NCBI GenBank assembly: GCA_021234155.1
Contig: JAJEKV010000004.1
Location: 11,472,109-11,536,108, forward strand
DNA length: 64,000 bases
Direction of reading: 5' to 3'
Origin: Isoetes taiwanensis
Lineage: Eukaryota > Streptophyta > Lycopodiopsida > Isoetales > Isoetaceae
The notes under the pieces were generated by a model, which did no database searches, was not told the origin of the DNA, and saw only the letters and a list, made by a program, of their open reading frames with translations. Position numbers and translations under genes: made by a program. Shown here piece after piece: positions 46,141 through 58,258 of the stretch (position 1 is its first letter; each line of letters begins with the position of its first letter).

Positions 46141-46209
46141 TGTCTCACATGATGCGCCCAGGGCTCGACCTAAATTTTAGGTTTGTGCTCTGGCGCATGG
46201 TGTGAGACA
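46141..46209. repeat. Hairpin repeat copy D
   Basis: The best-preserved copy: outer arms TGTCTCACA and TGTGAGACA (9 bp perfect), inner arms ATGCGCC and GGCGCAT (7 bp perfect), central near-palindrome ACCTAAATTTTAGGT. It starts 213 bp from copy C, between the PBS and the H3-like gene. Confidence 0.9.
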
Positions 46210-46401
46210 TTCTTACCTTAGAAAGATTTGGCTAAACTTTTTAGTCTTTTTATGTTCCAATTCGCCTAACTGTTACTAGCTTAGCATATACTACAAAAAA
46301 TAAGAAAAAAAAATTCTTACTTTTTCGAGGTCTGAGGTTTCTATCAAGTTAGTACTACTGGGAGCATGGTCAGTGCTTTGCTCTTGGTCTCCAGGAACAT
46401 T

Positions 46402-46413
46402 GCTCTGATACCA
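46402..46413 (-). promoter_or_regulatory. Primer-binding site, initiator tRNA-Met type
   Basis: The minus strand reads TGGTATCAGAGC, one base inside the LTR end at 46415. It shows that this LTR is a 5' LTR of a minus-strand element and that the H3-like gene is internal to it. Confidence 0.95.
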
Positions 46414-46414
46414 C

Positions 46415-48001
46415 TGTGACGTCCCCTACTCGTATACGGTACTCTCACCGTATACAAACAGAAGTTCATCCCCCATACCAGCTCCACACTGATACAGGGC
46501 CCTCCACGTATCACTGCAACCTTGATGAGTTCCAGTGGGAAGAATGAAGGGGTCATTTGCCCTGTCTCCCTCAAGGCCGACCTAGCTGCGGAAGCGTAAA
46601 CATACATGTCAGTATACAGCATCAATATCACCTACCACCTCGAAGGGTGGTACATCACATATCTGCATAGACAGAGATCAGTACATCACATGGGGAATCC
46701 TACCCAAGGCTCAGACTCAAGGGGTTGACTGACGGCCTGGGTCTCCAGAGGTCATTGCAGATAGAGTTCATGGCAATGGATTTGGCTGGCATAAGAGCAT
46801 GGCTAAGGGTAGTCCACTCCATCTGCCCCTCCTGTGTACACTTTGCAGAGTAGGTTGAAAAGTGTTGAGACCTGACTGTAGCCCGCCGGATGCATAGCCA
46901 AAGGGGCTATTCCTGGGTTGCATCTCCCCAGTTCCGATGGGGCAGGTAGGGATCACTCCCTCCAGAGATCTACATGCTGACTCAAGGTGATTAGAGGGCC
47001 ACTGCCCTTATTCGACTTGAACCCAATGGAGAGTGACGCATCACCCCACGAGTGTCGAGTCCATGCCTTGCCCACACGCAGTGGCAAGCCATTAGACCTA
47101 GTCCACAGGGACCCCGGTAGACTTTACACACCAGAGGGATCATTCTCATGAGTCAGGACATGAACCTCCTTGTAAGCCAGTGCCCCTTCACCCACAACCA
47201 GGTGTGGCTCCTGTACACAGGCCGAAGTTACAGTGCACTAAAGGGGCTAACTAGGAGCATCAACTACTAGGCTTTAGGGTCTCTACCCCCCTTCCCAATA
47301 CAATGAGTTCACAAAGATACATCATCATACATATCACAGAAGAACTAAAGAACAAGATCTAATCTATATCATAGAGTTAGGTTCTTTAGTTAGAGCTTGG
47401 TATCTGGGGATCTAAATGGCTGCTATGGGCAATTTAATAGGCTAAACCTACTTATTCAATGACTGGGATACGGTTTAGGCTATTAAATTGACAAAATACC
47501 TGATCCTTGGTTCGCTCCTCCTGTTCTGAACTCGACCATCCTGTTGAACTGCTAGAAGATGAAGCTAGAAAGGGAAACTAATGAGCTAGATCGTTCAGAC
47601 AGAGTTTGGGAGGCGGGTTTGACTCCTGGAGCAAGTAAAACAGAGCCCTAAAATGCTATGAACGAAAATAGCAAGTTAGGATTTCCTTAACCTATATAGA
47701 CAAGGGGTTAGGGCTAGGGTTTCCCATTATCCCTTTAAGCATGTGGGATAATTGGGTATGGCCCACTTGCCTTTACTAACTAGGTGGCATAAAGTGTCCA
47801 CATGGGTAAGTGTGTACACTCAGATAAATGTGCACATGGGTAAATGTGCACATAAATAAATGCACACACCTTGCAAGTTGCCCCCTAGGGTGCTACCTGC
47901 TTGGCTACACGTCGGCGTACGCGTCAGTCGTGATGGCGTGTATGCGTGATGAGGTAGTACAATATACGTACTGGGACCGTATACTGTGCTGGAACGTCAC
48001 A
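46415..48001 (-). mobile_element. 5' LTR, family T, of the H3-bearing element
   Basis: 1587 bp in minus orientation. It starts TGTGACGTTCC at 48001 and ends GGGACGTCACA at 46415. Flanks do not match each other (CCAC left, AGGGC right), so it is not a solo LTR. It shares long blocks with 22652-24290 (for example around TGGCATAAGA, GGGTTGCATCTCCC and the tract near CCCCCTTCCCAATACAA). It is inserted into the 5' part of the chromovirus pol that begins at 48002. Confidence 0.9.
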
Positions 48002-48023
48002 AGGGCCACCAACGTCAAGGGGA

Positions 48024-48782
48024 GTGGAGCATGAGATAGATCTTGAGCCTGGAACTAAACCCATGGCAAGAGCCCCTTATCGCTTGAGTCCTCTTGAGTT
48101 GGAGGAAGTCAAAAAGCAAGTTGGGGAATTACTTGGAAAAGGGTTTATCCAGCCAAGCAAATCTCCTTTTGCAGCTCCATTATTGTTAGTTAAGAAAAAA
48201 GATAACACTATGCGCATGTGCATAGATTATCGTGCACTTAACAAGGCAACCGTTAAGGATAGATATCCTTTGCCATGGATTGACGATATATTAGTTCGTC
48301 TAGATGGTGCAACTTGGTTCACCAAGATTGATTTGAGAAGTGGATATCATCAAATCAAAATCCGTGAAGGTGATGAATCAAAAACAGATTTTCGAACTCA
48401 TCAAGGTCATTATGAGTTCCTTGTTATGCCGTTTTATCTCACCAATGCGCCGGCTACGTTCATGAGGTTAATGAACCGAGTATTTGCTGATTATTTGGAT
48501 AAATCAGTTGAAGTATTTATAGATGATATACTTGTTTACTCGAACTCATTGGAAGAACACTTCCAGCACCTAGAGCAAGTGCTTAAAGTGTTACTTTCCA
48601 ATAAGTTATATGCTAAAATCTCTAAATGTGATTTCCTCAAGAAAAAGGTTGCTTATCTGGGTCACATCTTGTCGGGGGAGGTAGTGTCCCCGGACCCTAA
48701 CAAGGTACGAGGGGTACAAGAGTGGATTCAGCCTGAGAATATTCATGAGCTGAGAAGTTTCCTCGAGTTGGCTACTTATTAA
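48024..48782 (+). pseudogene. Chromovirus reverse transcriptase
   Basis: 252 codons. It starts in the conserved lead [19 protein letters not shown], then [33 protein letters not shown] (first catalytic Asp) and the catalytic [10 protein letters not shown] near residue 167, followed by [17 protein letters not shown]. It stops at 48780 with TAA in place of a Tyr/Ser codon in the connection domain, and the same reading continues at 48783 (RKFVPKFSKVVAPLTDLL). Enzyme motifs are intact, and only the nonsense codon separates RT from RNase H. Confidence 0.9.
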
Positions 48783-49544
48783 AGAAAATTTGTGCCCAAG
48801 TTTTCTAAGGTAGTAGCTCCGCTCACTGATCTTTTGAGAAAAGATCAAGAGTATGTGTGGGGTCGAGCTCAGCAAGAGGCCTTTGAAAGAATTAAAAGCC
48901 TTTTAGTGAGTAGTCCAGTACTGAAGGTACCCGACCTCAATGAGTCGTTTGAAGTATACACGGATGCTTGTGGGCAAGCTCTGGGAGCTGTGCTTATGCA
49001 ACAAGGTCGTGTTATTGCATATGAAAGTCGTAAGCAGGAACTATTGGCTATAGTTCATGAATTGAAGACGTGGCGGCACTACTTGAGATGTGGTACCAAT
49101 AAAGAGCCATGCAAGTTTGTGGTTTATACTGACCATAAGCCCTTAAGGTTTTTGCAAAGCCAAGCGGAGATTAGTCCTAGGCAAGCTAGGTGGCTTGACT
49201 TTTTGCATGAGTTTCATTTTAGTATTGAGCAGACTCTTGGAAAGAACAACATGGTTGCAGATGCCTTATCCAGGATTAAGCATTTGAATACTTTAATGGT
49301 AGGGGAGAGTGATCTCTTCCAAAGGATTAAAAATGCATATCAAGAAGATGAGCAACAACCCACGGTAACCAAATCCGGGGATTGGTGGACTGAGCAAGAT
49401 GGGTTGTACTTTTATAAATCAAGGATTTATGTTCCATTATATGCTAATCTTCGAGATTTGATATTGCGTGACCATCATGAAACCCCGCAAGCTGGGCACG
49501 GGGGTGAGTGGAAAACCTATGAGTTGGTCAAACACCACTACTAA
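48783..49544 (+). pseudogene. Chromovirus RNase H and integrase zinc domain
   Basis: The frame carries the RNase H domain (VYTDACGQALGAVLMQQGRV, later VYTDHKPLRFLQ and NMVADALSRI). The segment AYESRKQELLAIVHEL is about a dozen residues shorter than family members, where the stretch ahead of QELLAIV is normally longer, so a small internal deletion is present. The end holds the first half of the integrase zinc domain (HHETPQAGHGG, then WKTYELVKHHY) and stops at 49542, the Cys pair being in another frame (about 49555-49605). Confidence 0.85.
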
Positions 49545-49613
49545 CGGACATGAAGGAACAAGTCCGGGACTTGGTTTCGCATTGCCTGACGTGTCAAGCT
49601 GTTAAAGCTGACC

Positions 49614-50604
49614 ATGGTCGTACCCCGGGACTATTGCAACCTATACCTATACCCTTGCAAAGATGGGAGTGTATTAAGTATGGACTTCATAGTCTCTTTG
49701 CCTAGAACTGTTAGGCAGAACACTCAAGTGTGGGTGATTGTTGATTGCCTAACTAAATACGCCAAATTTGTGGCCTTAAAGGAGGATGCTACTGGTCTAG
49801 ATGTAGCAACTGCATATATGAGATATGTTTTTCCTCTTTTTGGTTTGCCTTTGTCTATCATAAGTGATCGGGGCACCAAATTCACAGGTCATTTTTTGAA
49901 GGACCCTATGAAAGGTTTTAAGGTACGATTGAGAATGAGTAGTGGTAACCACCCACAAACGGATGGCCAAACTGAGAGAATCAACATGATCCTGGAGGAT
50001 ATGTTGAGAAGTTTTGTCCATGAACATCAAACTCGTTGGGAGGAGTATTTGCCGTACCTAGAGTTTGCATATAACAATAGCCATCATACGGGAATTAAGA
50101 TGACTCCCTTTGTTACTATGATGGGGCAAAATCCTAGAACTTATGCTGGTATGCACAAGTATCTAAAAACGGATGCCGCCGTGAATATATTAGATGATAT
50201 GAATGCAATTTTGCTTCAGTGTCGACAAAACTTACGTAGAGCGCAAGATCGTGCTCAAGTTTATGCTAATAAGCATAGACGGGATGTTACCGACGAGCAA
50301 GGTGACTATGTGTTCCTAAGGATTGTGTATCCTTCATCATTACGAATCAACACCCTTAAACCGTTGGTTAAAGGGCGTGTGCCTAAGTTCTAAGCTAACC
50401 CCAAGATATGCTGGACCTTTTAAGATTGTTAAAAGGATAGGCACCACAACATATGAGTTGGCCTTACTGCAGGATATTGGGATTCATCCTGTATTTCATG
50501 TAAGCCAGGTTAAGCGAGCTATACTAGATACGGACAACGTGGTTAGTCATAAGAGTATACCGCTAGTGTTAAGCTCCAATCAGAACACCCTTAACGGATT
50601 CTAG
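49614..50604 (+). pseudogene. Chromovirus integrase core and GPY/F domain
   Basis: The core is open from 49614 to 50393, with all three catalytic acids visible: VIVDCLTK (Asp), ISDRGTKF (Asp) and DGQTERINM (Glu). The segment after SNGH-type motifs is typical (EFAYNNSHHTG). A frameshift at about 50385 leads to the frame 50323-50604 with the GPY/F module (PRYAGPFKIVKRIGTTTYEL, then HPVFHVSQVK). The enzyme would join element DNA to the chromosome. This copy is broken by the frameshift. Confidence 0.9.
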
Positions 50605-50725
50605 ATACTGTGGTTCTGGTAGCTTGCAATAGAGATATTCATGAATATCTGGTCTTGTGGTGAGGCCAGTCTCCTACGGATGCCACTTGGGAGACGAGTG
50701 AGTTTGTGCACTTGCGGATCTTGGG
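50597..50725 (+). pseudogene. Chromodomain with premature stop
   Basis: Translation in the frame beginning ATT at about 50597 gives EYLVLW, a TGA, then GQSPTDATWETSEFVH. This matches the second half of a chromodomain (YLVKW, then ATWE), which in chromoviruses binds methylated histone H3 and steers integration. The TGA replaces the Lys after Trp. Confidence 0.7.
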
Positions 50726-50832
50726 ACTGGGAGTCTGCATTGGGAATGCCACGGGGTGGCCTGGGAACGTCCCGAGCAGTGATATCGCCTAGGGGCGGCG
50801 TGGGGTTATTTTCAAATGGCAAAAATTTTGTA

Positions 50833-51720
50833 TGTTAGCATGTCTTTTTAATTAAATTATAGTTCCAATTAAGAACCATCAAACCATTGAACTAGGTGGT
50901 ATGAGGTGGTTTCATTTCATTGGCTGGAGCTTTTAAAAGGCAAAGTTGAACCTGTAACTTCGCGTGAACGGTGAGGCGGCCGGATCAGCTAAAACTGATC
51001 AGATCAGAGCTATTTGTGCCTAATTTTTGCTGCAAAAAAGGCCCACGAGCCTTTTTCGATCTATTCTTGGCCTTAGCGGCCCTGTAAAGAGCTTTGGAGG
51101 CACTTTGTGGGATCACGTTTTTCTCTTTGGAGCAAGCAATCGAAGCTATTCTCTTCGTCTGAAAGCCTGATCATCTGCTGAAGGGGGTTTTGGCCGATTA
51201 CCAATTGATTGATAATCAATTCGGCTTGTTCTAAGCCACTTCAATATTTGGTGTTGGCTTAGGGGAACGCTCTGTTCTGTGAGTGTTCTTGATTGCTCTT
51301 TGAGCAATACTGTTGTGGCAGTATCCAGTTCTTGTGTTAGAACATCCGGGCCGGGCTTCGTGTCAGAAACATCCGAAGCCGGGCTTCGTGTCAGAGAACA
51401 TCCGGGTTGGCTTCAGCTGATCCCGGGATCGAAGCAATCGTCGGTGGGGGAGCTCGGGGAGTTCACGGTTGTGGGGAATTCTTGGTAAAAAATAACATTA
51501 GTCGGAGTAGAGTAGATATGATTTACTTCTTGCCACCCATCAGCTCTTAGAGTTGGTGTGAGTCAAGCACATCCATGCTTGGTCATAAGCTTTTCGAAGA
51601 CAAAATCAAGCTTAGGGGAAGTTTTCCGGGGACTACCAAGCCATCGAATCGGTCTTGAATCATATCTCCCACACCATTGGAAGGCTTTGCCCTACCACAG
51701 ATAGCGCGGTTGTTTATTAA
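50833..51720 (+). repeat. Probable chromovirus 3' LTR
   Basis: TGTTAGCATG follows the chromodomain by about 100 bp. A TATA-like CTTTTAAAAGG lies at about 50931. Three tandem 27-30-bp units starting AACATCCGGG/AACATCCGAAG lie at 51341-51425. The 3' end is not determined because no second copy is in the window. Confidence 0.4.
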
Positions 51721-53996
51721 TGTTAATGGTAGTTGGGTGTTGGGTTGTTATATTGGAAAAGAATTTGGACCCTCCCGGCCCTAGTGAATATTTAGGCACT
51801 TCAACTTCAGAAGTAACACAACCTCTAAAAAACATCAAGAGCTACTCATGTCATTTTCTCTATACATCGAAAAAGCAACGAGGAAACCACCATACAAGCA
51901 AACACATACTAATAAAAGACAATAGCAAATTAAAAATTTTGAATTAGTATAACTGCAACTAGCTTAGTATGTATATCATAAAACAAGGGCAAAATTGGTT
52001 GCACGAGTGCACATCCAAGAAGTAAACAAATGGATGCTTGCAAAAAATATCGTCTCATCTAAAAAGGACTGCATTCCATCTCCCAACCTTCACGGTATAC
52101 ATATGACATGGTTAAGGATGAAGGCACGAGGAATCATTATTTGGATTATGTTGGCCAAGCAGTTCTTACTAGCAGAGGGATTAAAGATATATTGTTGTGT
52201 TACTGTGTAATTCTGAGATTTGAAGAGATGTATATGGATGCACATTGATAAATAGGCCAGATGCAACCTATTTCCATACCGGGTATAATGTGCCATTATA
52301 GATAGAACATAGTTTTCAGATTGTGGATGCCAATTCGGATGTCAACTTTATGTGTATCAAATAGCCAATTCGGATCTCTACTTGATAGATCCTAAGCAAA
52401 TTCGACAAAATCCATAGAAGCCAATATGTTATGCTAGATATTGATGTTCGCAGGCAACGTAAAAGGCCTGCATACAAAAATGCCAAAAGATGTACACAAT
52501 TAAAAGAACAAAAAACATACTAACTTGGAAACAAACAGATTAACATCTCAAAATCTTCATGCTCAACTAATGCTCATCCAGATAAGGATGCAAAGATAAT
52601 AGCACAAAATACAAAGAGCCATCATAGCATACAGTGCCGGAGCTGCATTGCCATACCTGTGGCAACTGATACCAACTAATAGAAATCCCATAAATGTTGG
52701 AGCTTGGTTCTTTCCTATGGGGTTTGAACCCACATAGCCCTCCTATCATGTAAGGAGGCATGAAAGATAGAAAGCTGCTAGAATTAAGGAATTTAAGGGA
52801 GGTAAAACAACAAAATATCTATAATCACAAATGCTATCCATGATATTTTCATATTTGATAGAACAAACATGTAAATAAGCTACAGAATACTATGATGTGG
52901 TTGCTGCGAAAAATAAGAAGAGTAGCCCTCCTATAATGTAAGGAAGCATGAGAGATAGAAAGCTGCTAGAATTAAGAAATTTAAGGGAGGTAGAACAACA
53001 AAGTATCTGCAATCACAAATGCTATCCATGATATTTTCATATTTGATAGAACAAACTCAACAAAACAATCTCTGCTAATAACATGATGTGGTTGCTGCCA
53101 AAAATAAGAAGAGAGATTCTTTATATTCCATGGCTTTTTTAAAACAAGGGATGCATAAAAACAAGAATATGGAAATTGTGCTCACCTGACACTAGAGAAC
53201 CCTAAACAAAAGGGGATTCGCAGGCCTAAATCGCTCAGTTGTGCAGATGACAGAAATTGCAAAGGCTACATCCGATGCTCTGTGTCCGGTCGCAAGATGT
53301 CGGGCGATCGTTGCCTTGAAGAATCGGTTGCTGTGGTGGCCACGCAGGATACAATGATTCTTGTTCTCCTTTTTATAATAACAGGTCGATGCTTCCCCTG
53401 TACCTAAACGTCATCAATGTGCCCCAGAATCAGGCTTCCAAAACCAGCCGAGCGAGACCGCTGCCCTTGTGGCCCCTGCCCTGTCTCAAAGAAAACATAG
53501 AAACAAAATCATGGACAATCGAAACCCTAAAATACCATGTTCGATGCTTGCATGTTCAATTTGGTATAGTTTGTGAAATCATAGGTGTAACCATTGAAAA
53601 ATGCCGCTAAAAGTGTCATGAGAGTATGCGCACTCTAGATGTACCGATTAGTACGTCTCATGGAATACTATCATGAAATCATATACAAACCTTAGGAAAA
53701 AAAGTAACAAAATACAAAAACAACCCCCTGTTATTGTGCTATATATTGCATCTTGTATCCCATCTCAGTGAGACTCTATGCAGCTATGCTTCCCAAAATG
53801 TTTTTGCGACTATGCACTATGTACTATTAGATCAAAAGGACTACAAAAGTTGTTTGTGTATTTACAACTTGTGTTTACTTTTATAATTCAATACTTTCAG
53901 CAATTAAACACATAAGAAGAATATGAATATCTAAAAAGTAAATGATGCTTTGGATTGCTGGATATTAGCTTGCTTGAGGTCATGCCTGGGTGCCTT
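51721..53996. other. Non-coding, with a tandem duplication of about 187 bp
   Basis: 52735-52921 and 52922-53115 are two imperfect tandem copies (shared GATAGAAAGCTGCTAGAATT and ATGCTATCCATGATATTTTC). No gene supported elsewhere in the stretch. Confidence 0.6.
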
Positions 53997-54508
53997 CTAT
54001 GCCTTTCCAGCAAACAAGTTGCTTTCTGCCAATGCTAGAATCTCAGACTCTTTAAAGCCAGTAAAATATCCATCCTTTGCTTCTACTCCATGCAATTTTG
54101 CAAGTGTGTCCACAGCCTTCTGGACTACACTTGCATTTGTTATCCTAGTATTTAGCAAATTGCAAGCAATTTCTATATAACCATCACCATAAAGTAGAGC
54201 CATTGCCTGGGTTTCGATTAAACCACTGCCTCTGGCAGTTAATGTTCTAGAAATTTTACGCCCTATTTGCATATTATCAGTCAGACCTGGTATGTTATAT
54301 TTTGATATCCACGGGCATGCTCCAACAAGAACAACTCCACTCTTCTTAGGAATCTGTTGTGTACCAAATTCTGGAGAAAGACTAGCACATATATTTGAAA
54401 ATCCTACCCAGAAGCCTTAGTTATTACTATTAAAATATCCCAAATCACGACGGACCGCATCAAGTGTTTTCTGGGTTTGGTGAGCTGCTCCATAAAGAAA
54501 AGTGGGCG
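53997..54508 (-). pseudogene. Formiminotransferase (FTCD-like) terminal exon with nonsense codon
   Basis: The minus strand from a splice acceptor (CCTTGCAG before 54508) reads APTFLYGAAHQTQKTLDAVR, then GVVLVGACPWISKYNIPGLT, GSGLIETQAMALLYGDGYIE and a stop at 53997. These are conserved blocks of the plant protein related to the formiminotransferase domain of FTCD, a folate-dependent enzyme family. A TAA at about 54420 interrupts LGYFNSNN-GFWVGF. Apart from that codon the frame is clean and intron-exon structure is retained, so either a recent pseudogene or a sequence variant or error. Upstream exons were not recognised to the right up to 57 kb. Confidence 0.7.
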
Positions 54509-57046
54509 CTGCAAGGCAGCAACAGGGCACTAATTTATCACTGAACGTACTTTCAATCAGCCAAAGAGAGGCTTGGAACTTTATGCAGTAGAATAGTGAG
54601 ACATGAATAATTATCTATAAATCATACTATAATTTAGAAATCACAATGCAATATGAAATGAGCACATGCCGCAGAGCACTATTATTCCTAACAAGATCTT
54701 CAAAAGATTTCCCAATAGGTCAAGTATAAGAATATCGGATATATCAGATACTCAACAAGGGTATATCCAAGAGAAGTTCACTGTTTGAATTGCAGCTGGA
54801 GTACATTTTCTAATATATAAGTAAATAAGGATAGAAATATAAGAGAGAGCAGTCCACACATATTTCCTTGCCTAAATTGCACCTTGAGAAATAATTACTT
54901 CCCATTATTTACCATGTCAGCAGCTATTGGATTTTTGGGATACAAATTTTGCCAATGATCTATTGTTTGCTGGCTTGCTTTAAAGGTTTAAATTATTCTC
55001 TATGCTCTGGAACAACAATAGTATCAATTCAAAGTTGACATGCACCAGTACAAGTGGCAGCAACTCCCTATGTTAAGCATTAGTAAATGCCAAATATTGC
55101 AAAGATACATTGAAGAAATTCATCCACTGCAAAGATCCATTGGTTGGCATGGCAATGGCTCTTTGAGTTGCCTGCTAGCACAATCTCCCATCCTGGTAGC
55201 AATCATCATAAAGCCCCCTCCTTAAGTTCTAATATCAACCAATCCAGCCTCAAACCAACCTTAGCTTCATTTTAGTGTACATCCTACATTTGTCTTGAAT
55301 CAAATGTCAACCAGTCCATCAATGCTTTTCAAGGATGGTGCACATTACCCACAAGAGATGATAGAAGCAACAAATAGTTGCACAATAAAAGCAAGTTATA
55401 TCTCTTCAGTCTGACATTCAAGAACATAACAAAACCTGTGAAAGGTTCCAGAACATGGTAACTTCATTCATCCACTCATACAAGCCAAGTGCACTCACGC
55501 TTGTAGCTGTTGAATCAATACTAGACTTAAAATCTTAGCGTAATATCAGCTATGCCATCCAGGTACTTATGACCAAAAGAGGGATGCCAATGCAATGGTC
55601 CGTAAGGTCATTCATGACAAAAACTAGCTTTTTTTTTAAATTGTTGTTGGTTTCCAACTATATATTAGTCACAACAAAAGTTTGGCAGATGTGTCCTCGT
55701 AGTATTTAACTTTCTTCCTCATCATGGAAGCTTTACTGTTTAATGCAGATACCTTATTCTGCTCCTCCAATCAAGAAGCCCATTTATGGAAGACTGAAAT
55801 GTTCATCCACTTTACGCTTTCTTTTGTTATACCGAATGAAATCCTGATCCAAACATCAGTCCACAACATGATTGATAACCTGTACTAGTTTGAAAATCTT
55901 TTGAGTCTAAAGAGAAGAAAAAGAGCAATTATACAATTTAAAGACCAGGTAATTTGGACTTGCCATGACTTCCATTAATGAATTAGTCTGCTTTCCTATC
56001 AATTAATGTCAATGCACCTGATAGTACTGACCTGATTTCTGCAACTGTTGATCACAATGCTACAGGTATGTCAAATGAGCTAGAATTATTACGAGTGACG
56101 GGTTCCTCCTTTTTAGAAAAGGAACATTCCTATCAGATGTAGACCAAATCATTGCTACTAAGGTATGCTCAATCAAACACTGACGTGCTAACATTAACCT
56201 ATCAACATGCAAAATTTTAAGCTTACAAGACAAAGAATAGCTGCAACCGAGAATGCAAACCCTTGTCAGAAATCTGGAACCAGAAACTTTGAAGTTCTTC
56301 CTTTGTTATAAAAATCAAATTTGCCATTGGAATGTACAATGGAACATGAACATGCACATTCGAGGGGTGAGCAAGTTGAGCAAGATCATAACTTAGATAC
56401 TAGAGCACTAAATGTGTGTATCATAGGGCTTGCAGAGACGAGGCTTTGCATTTTTTGAATAATGTCATGCATGTACATGTTGATGGAGTAGTCTCTGCTT
56501 GTCAGGTAGGAGCTGTCAGACTTGATCGCCTTTGTCATCTTTTGGTACGATTCCAAGATGCACTTAGTCGAACACCGGTAAATTATCTAGTTAGAGCTCT
56601 TGGGGATTTCAAAGCCTGACTTCAATATGGCAATCATCTCAAAGGTACCAAGTTCTCAGGACCGGTACTGATGGCCTTGTCCACTTGAGCAACTCTGCTT
56701 GCATAGTCCAAGTGTACGCTTTCCCATTAGGGAACATGTGGCATAGTGCCGTCGGTTCAGGAGTATGGAAGCATAATCACTAACATTGTGGAAAAAATAT
56801 CATGGAAGCATAATCACAAACATTGTGAAAATATCTCGTTGCTTTTTACGGGAAGAAGGCCCAACCAAAAGATCCTGCCCGTCCAAGTAACAAGCTCCAA
56901 ACTGAACATGTGTCTTCTACGCTGCGCAACAACAATGCTAGTTAAGTCTGCTAACTTAGTTCTCTGTTTTGCGCCCAAATCCTCGCTCTGTTCCAAAAGT
57001 TGTCACTTCAATCGACGGATCTGCTCTGCTGCACCTGGCCTAAATT
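54509..57046. other. Non-coding stretch
   Basis: It could contain introns of the minus-strand FTCD-like gene. A 67-codon plus frame at 56416-56619 and its complement are unrecognised. No repeat of note. Confidence 0.4.
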
Positions 57047-58258
57047 ATGCTGCGGCAATCGGGATGGGCTCCGCAGGGGAGCCTTGCCGCGTCTGCAAGC
57101 GGGGTGCCTGATACTGTCGGAATAGGGCACGAAGAAACTCGCCAGGTATCTCCGCATGAGCTTTGGATATGGAATGCTGATACCAATTGGAAGTATTGGC
57201 ACGGGATTTGTATCAACTGGCTGCCCCTTGAATCCCCAAATGTGACTAAAAGTTACAAGTCTGTCCGCTCCTTCAGAGATGTGGATGGAAAAAGGACTCA
57301 CCTTTTCCACAAGAATGAACGGTACAGCTTTCCCGGAGATGGTGAAGAGATTGAAGGGGAGTTTGGTCCCTGGGAAATGCACGAAGAGACTCATAGTCTA
57401 AGTAACGGGATATTGGACCCTCAAAATAAGGATTTTAGGATTTTGCAGTTCCCTAATGGAGATGTAAGCTGGCTCCAGCTTGCTTTGAAGCCTGATGATC
57501 CTAGATGTGTTGTGTTTGGTGAAATTGTCTTCATGCTGCCTGGTAAGTTCTCTACAAGTATTATTCTGTTTCTAACGTTTGTACCTCAAATATCAAAGTT
57601 GCTTAACATTTTTTCAGTTCACATGCAATAGAGCATCCATGTTATTTCTGCATTTCCAATACTTGCTGCCATTAGCATTTTCATGCTTAGATTGTAAAGT
57701 AAGTAGGTTATTCATGTTGTAGAAAGTAGGTTATTCATCTGGTTATTTTCAAGTTTTGCAGAACAGAAAGCCAGGATTGCAGTGGTGGTAGGATATGACC
57801 ATGAGGGCAAGCTTGGAGTGACACAAATGCTAGAAGAAGAACTGGAGTCGGAAGAAAGGCCGGATCTGTCATGGCAGGGGACATTACTTAAGGATCACAG
57901 GTGTCCAATAGAAAAGATCAGGGATGAACCAAATGGAACATACTTTGGCACAGAGATGATTTTAACTCCAGATTTGACGCTGACAACTAGGGAAGCATTA
58001 TGGACAGGATTCGATGGGGGTTTATCAGATGAAGAAGCTGTGCCATATAGTCTGATACATTTGCCATATAATTTCACAGCATGGGTACCAAGCAAGGTTG
58101 CCATTGGTAAGGATCATGCCTTTGTTATTCACTGGCTTGTGAGTGAAGAGGAAGTTAGGATGATGTCTTGGAGATATGGTAACGATGGGCAGTTACAGTA
58201 TGTAAAAACTGGCTCGTATAAAAAAATCTCTGATCCAGACCCTGACCTCAAAGAGTAG
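57047..58258 (+). CDS. DUF3598-like protein, two exons
   Basis: Exon 1 is 57047-57542, the intron 57543-57761 (GTAAGT to TTTTGCAG), exon 2 57762-58258. The joined frame is 993 nt, 330 residues, in phase. The motif NTNWKYWHGICINWLPL, then SYKSVRSFRDVDG, NGDVSWLQLALKP and the C-terminal TMSW-type strands with WLVSEEEVRMMSWRYG resemble the DUF3598 family of cyanobacteria and plastid-bearing eukaryotes, beta-rich proteins of unknown function. The chosen ATG is the first in frame after a stop. An upstream exon cannot be excluded because the conserved region starts only at residue 45 or so. A transit peptide is possible but not clear. No defects seen. Confidence 0.65.

Larger units (their letters stand above)
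48002..50832 (+). mobile_element. Ty3/gypsy chromovirus, 5'-truncated, decayed
   Basis: RT, RNase H, integrase and a broken chromodomain in order mark a chromovirus. The upstream gag and protease are cut off by the LTR at 48001. The coding region is interrupted by stops and frameshifts at about 48780, 49544-49610, 50393 and 50603. Confidence 0.9.

Noticed and set aside
46415-48001. Reading this LTR as a solo LTR
   Set aside because: The flanks do not form a target duplication and a primer-binding site adjoins the inner end, so it is a 5' LTR with internal sequence.
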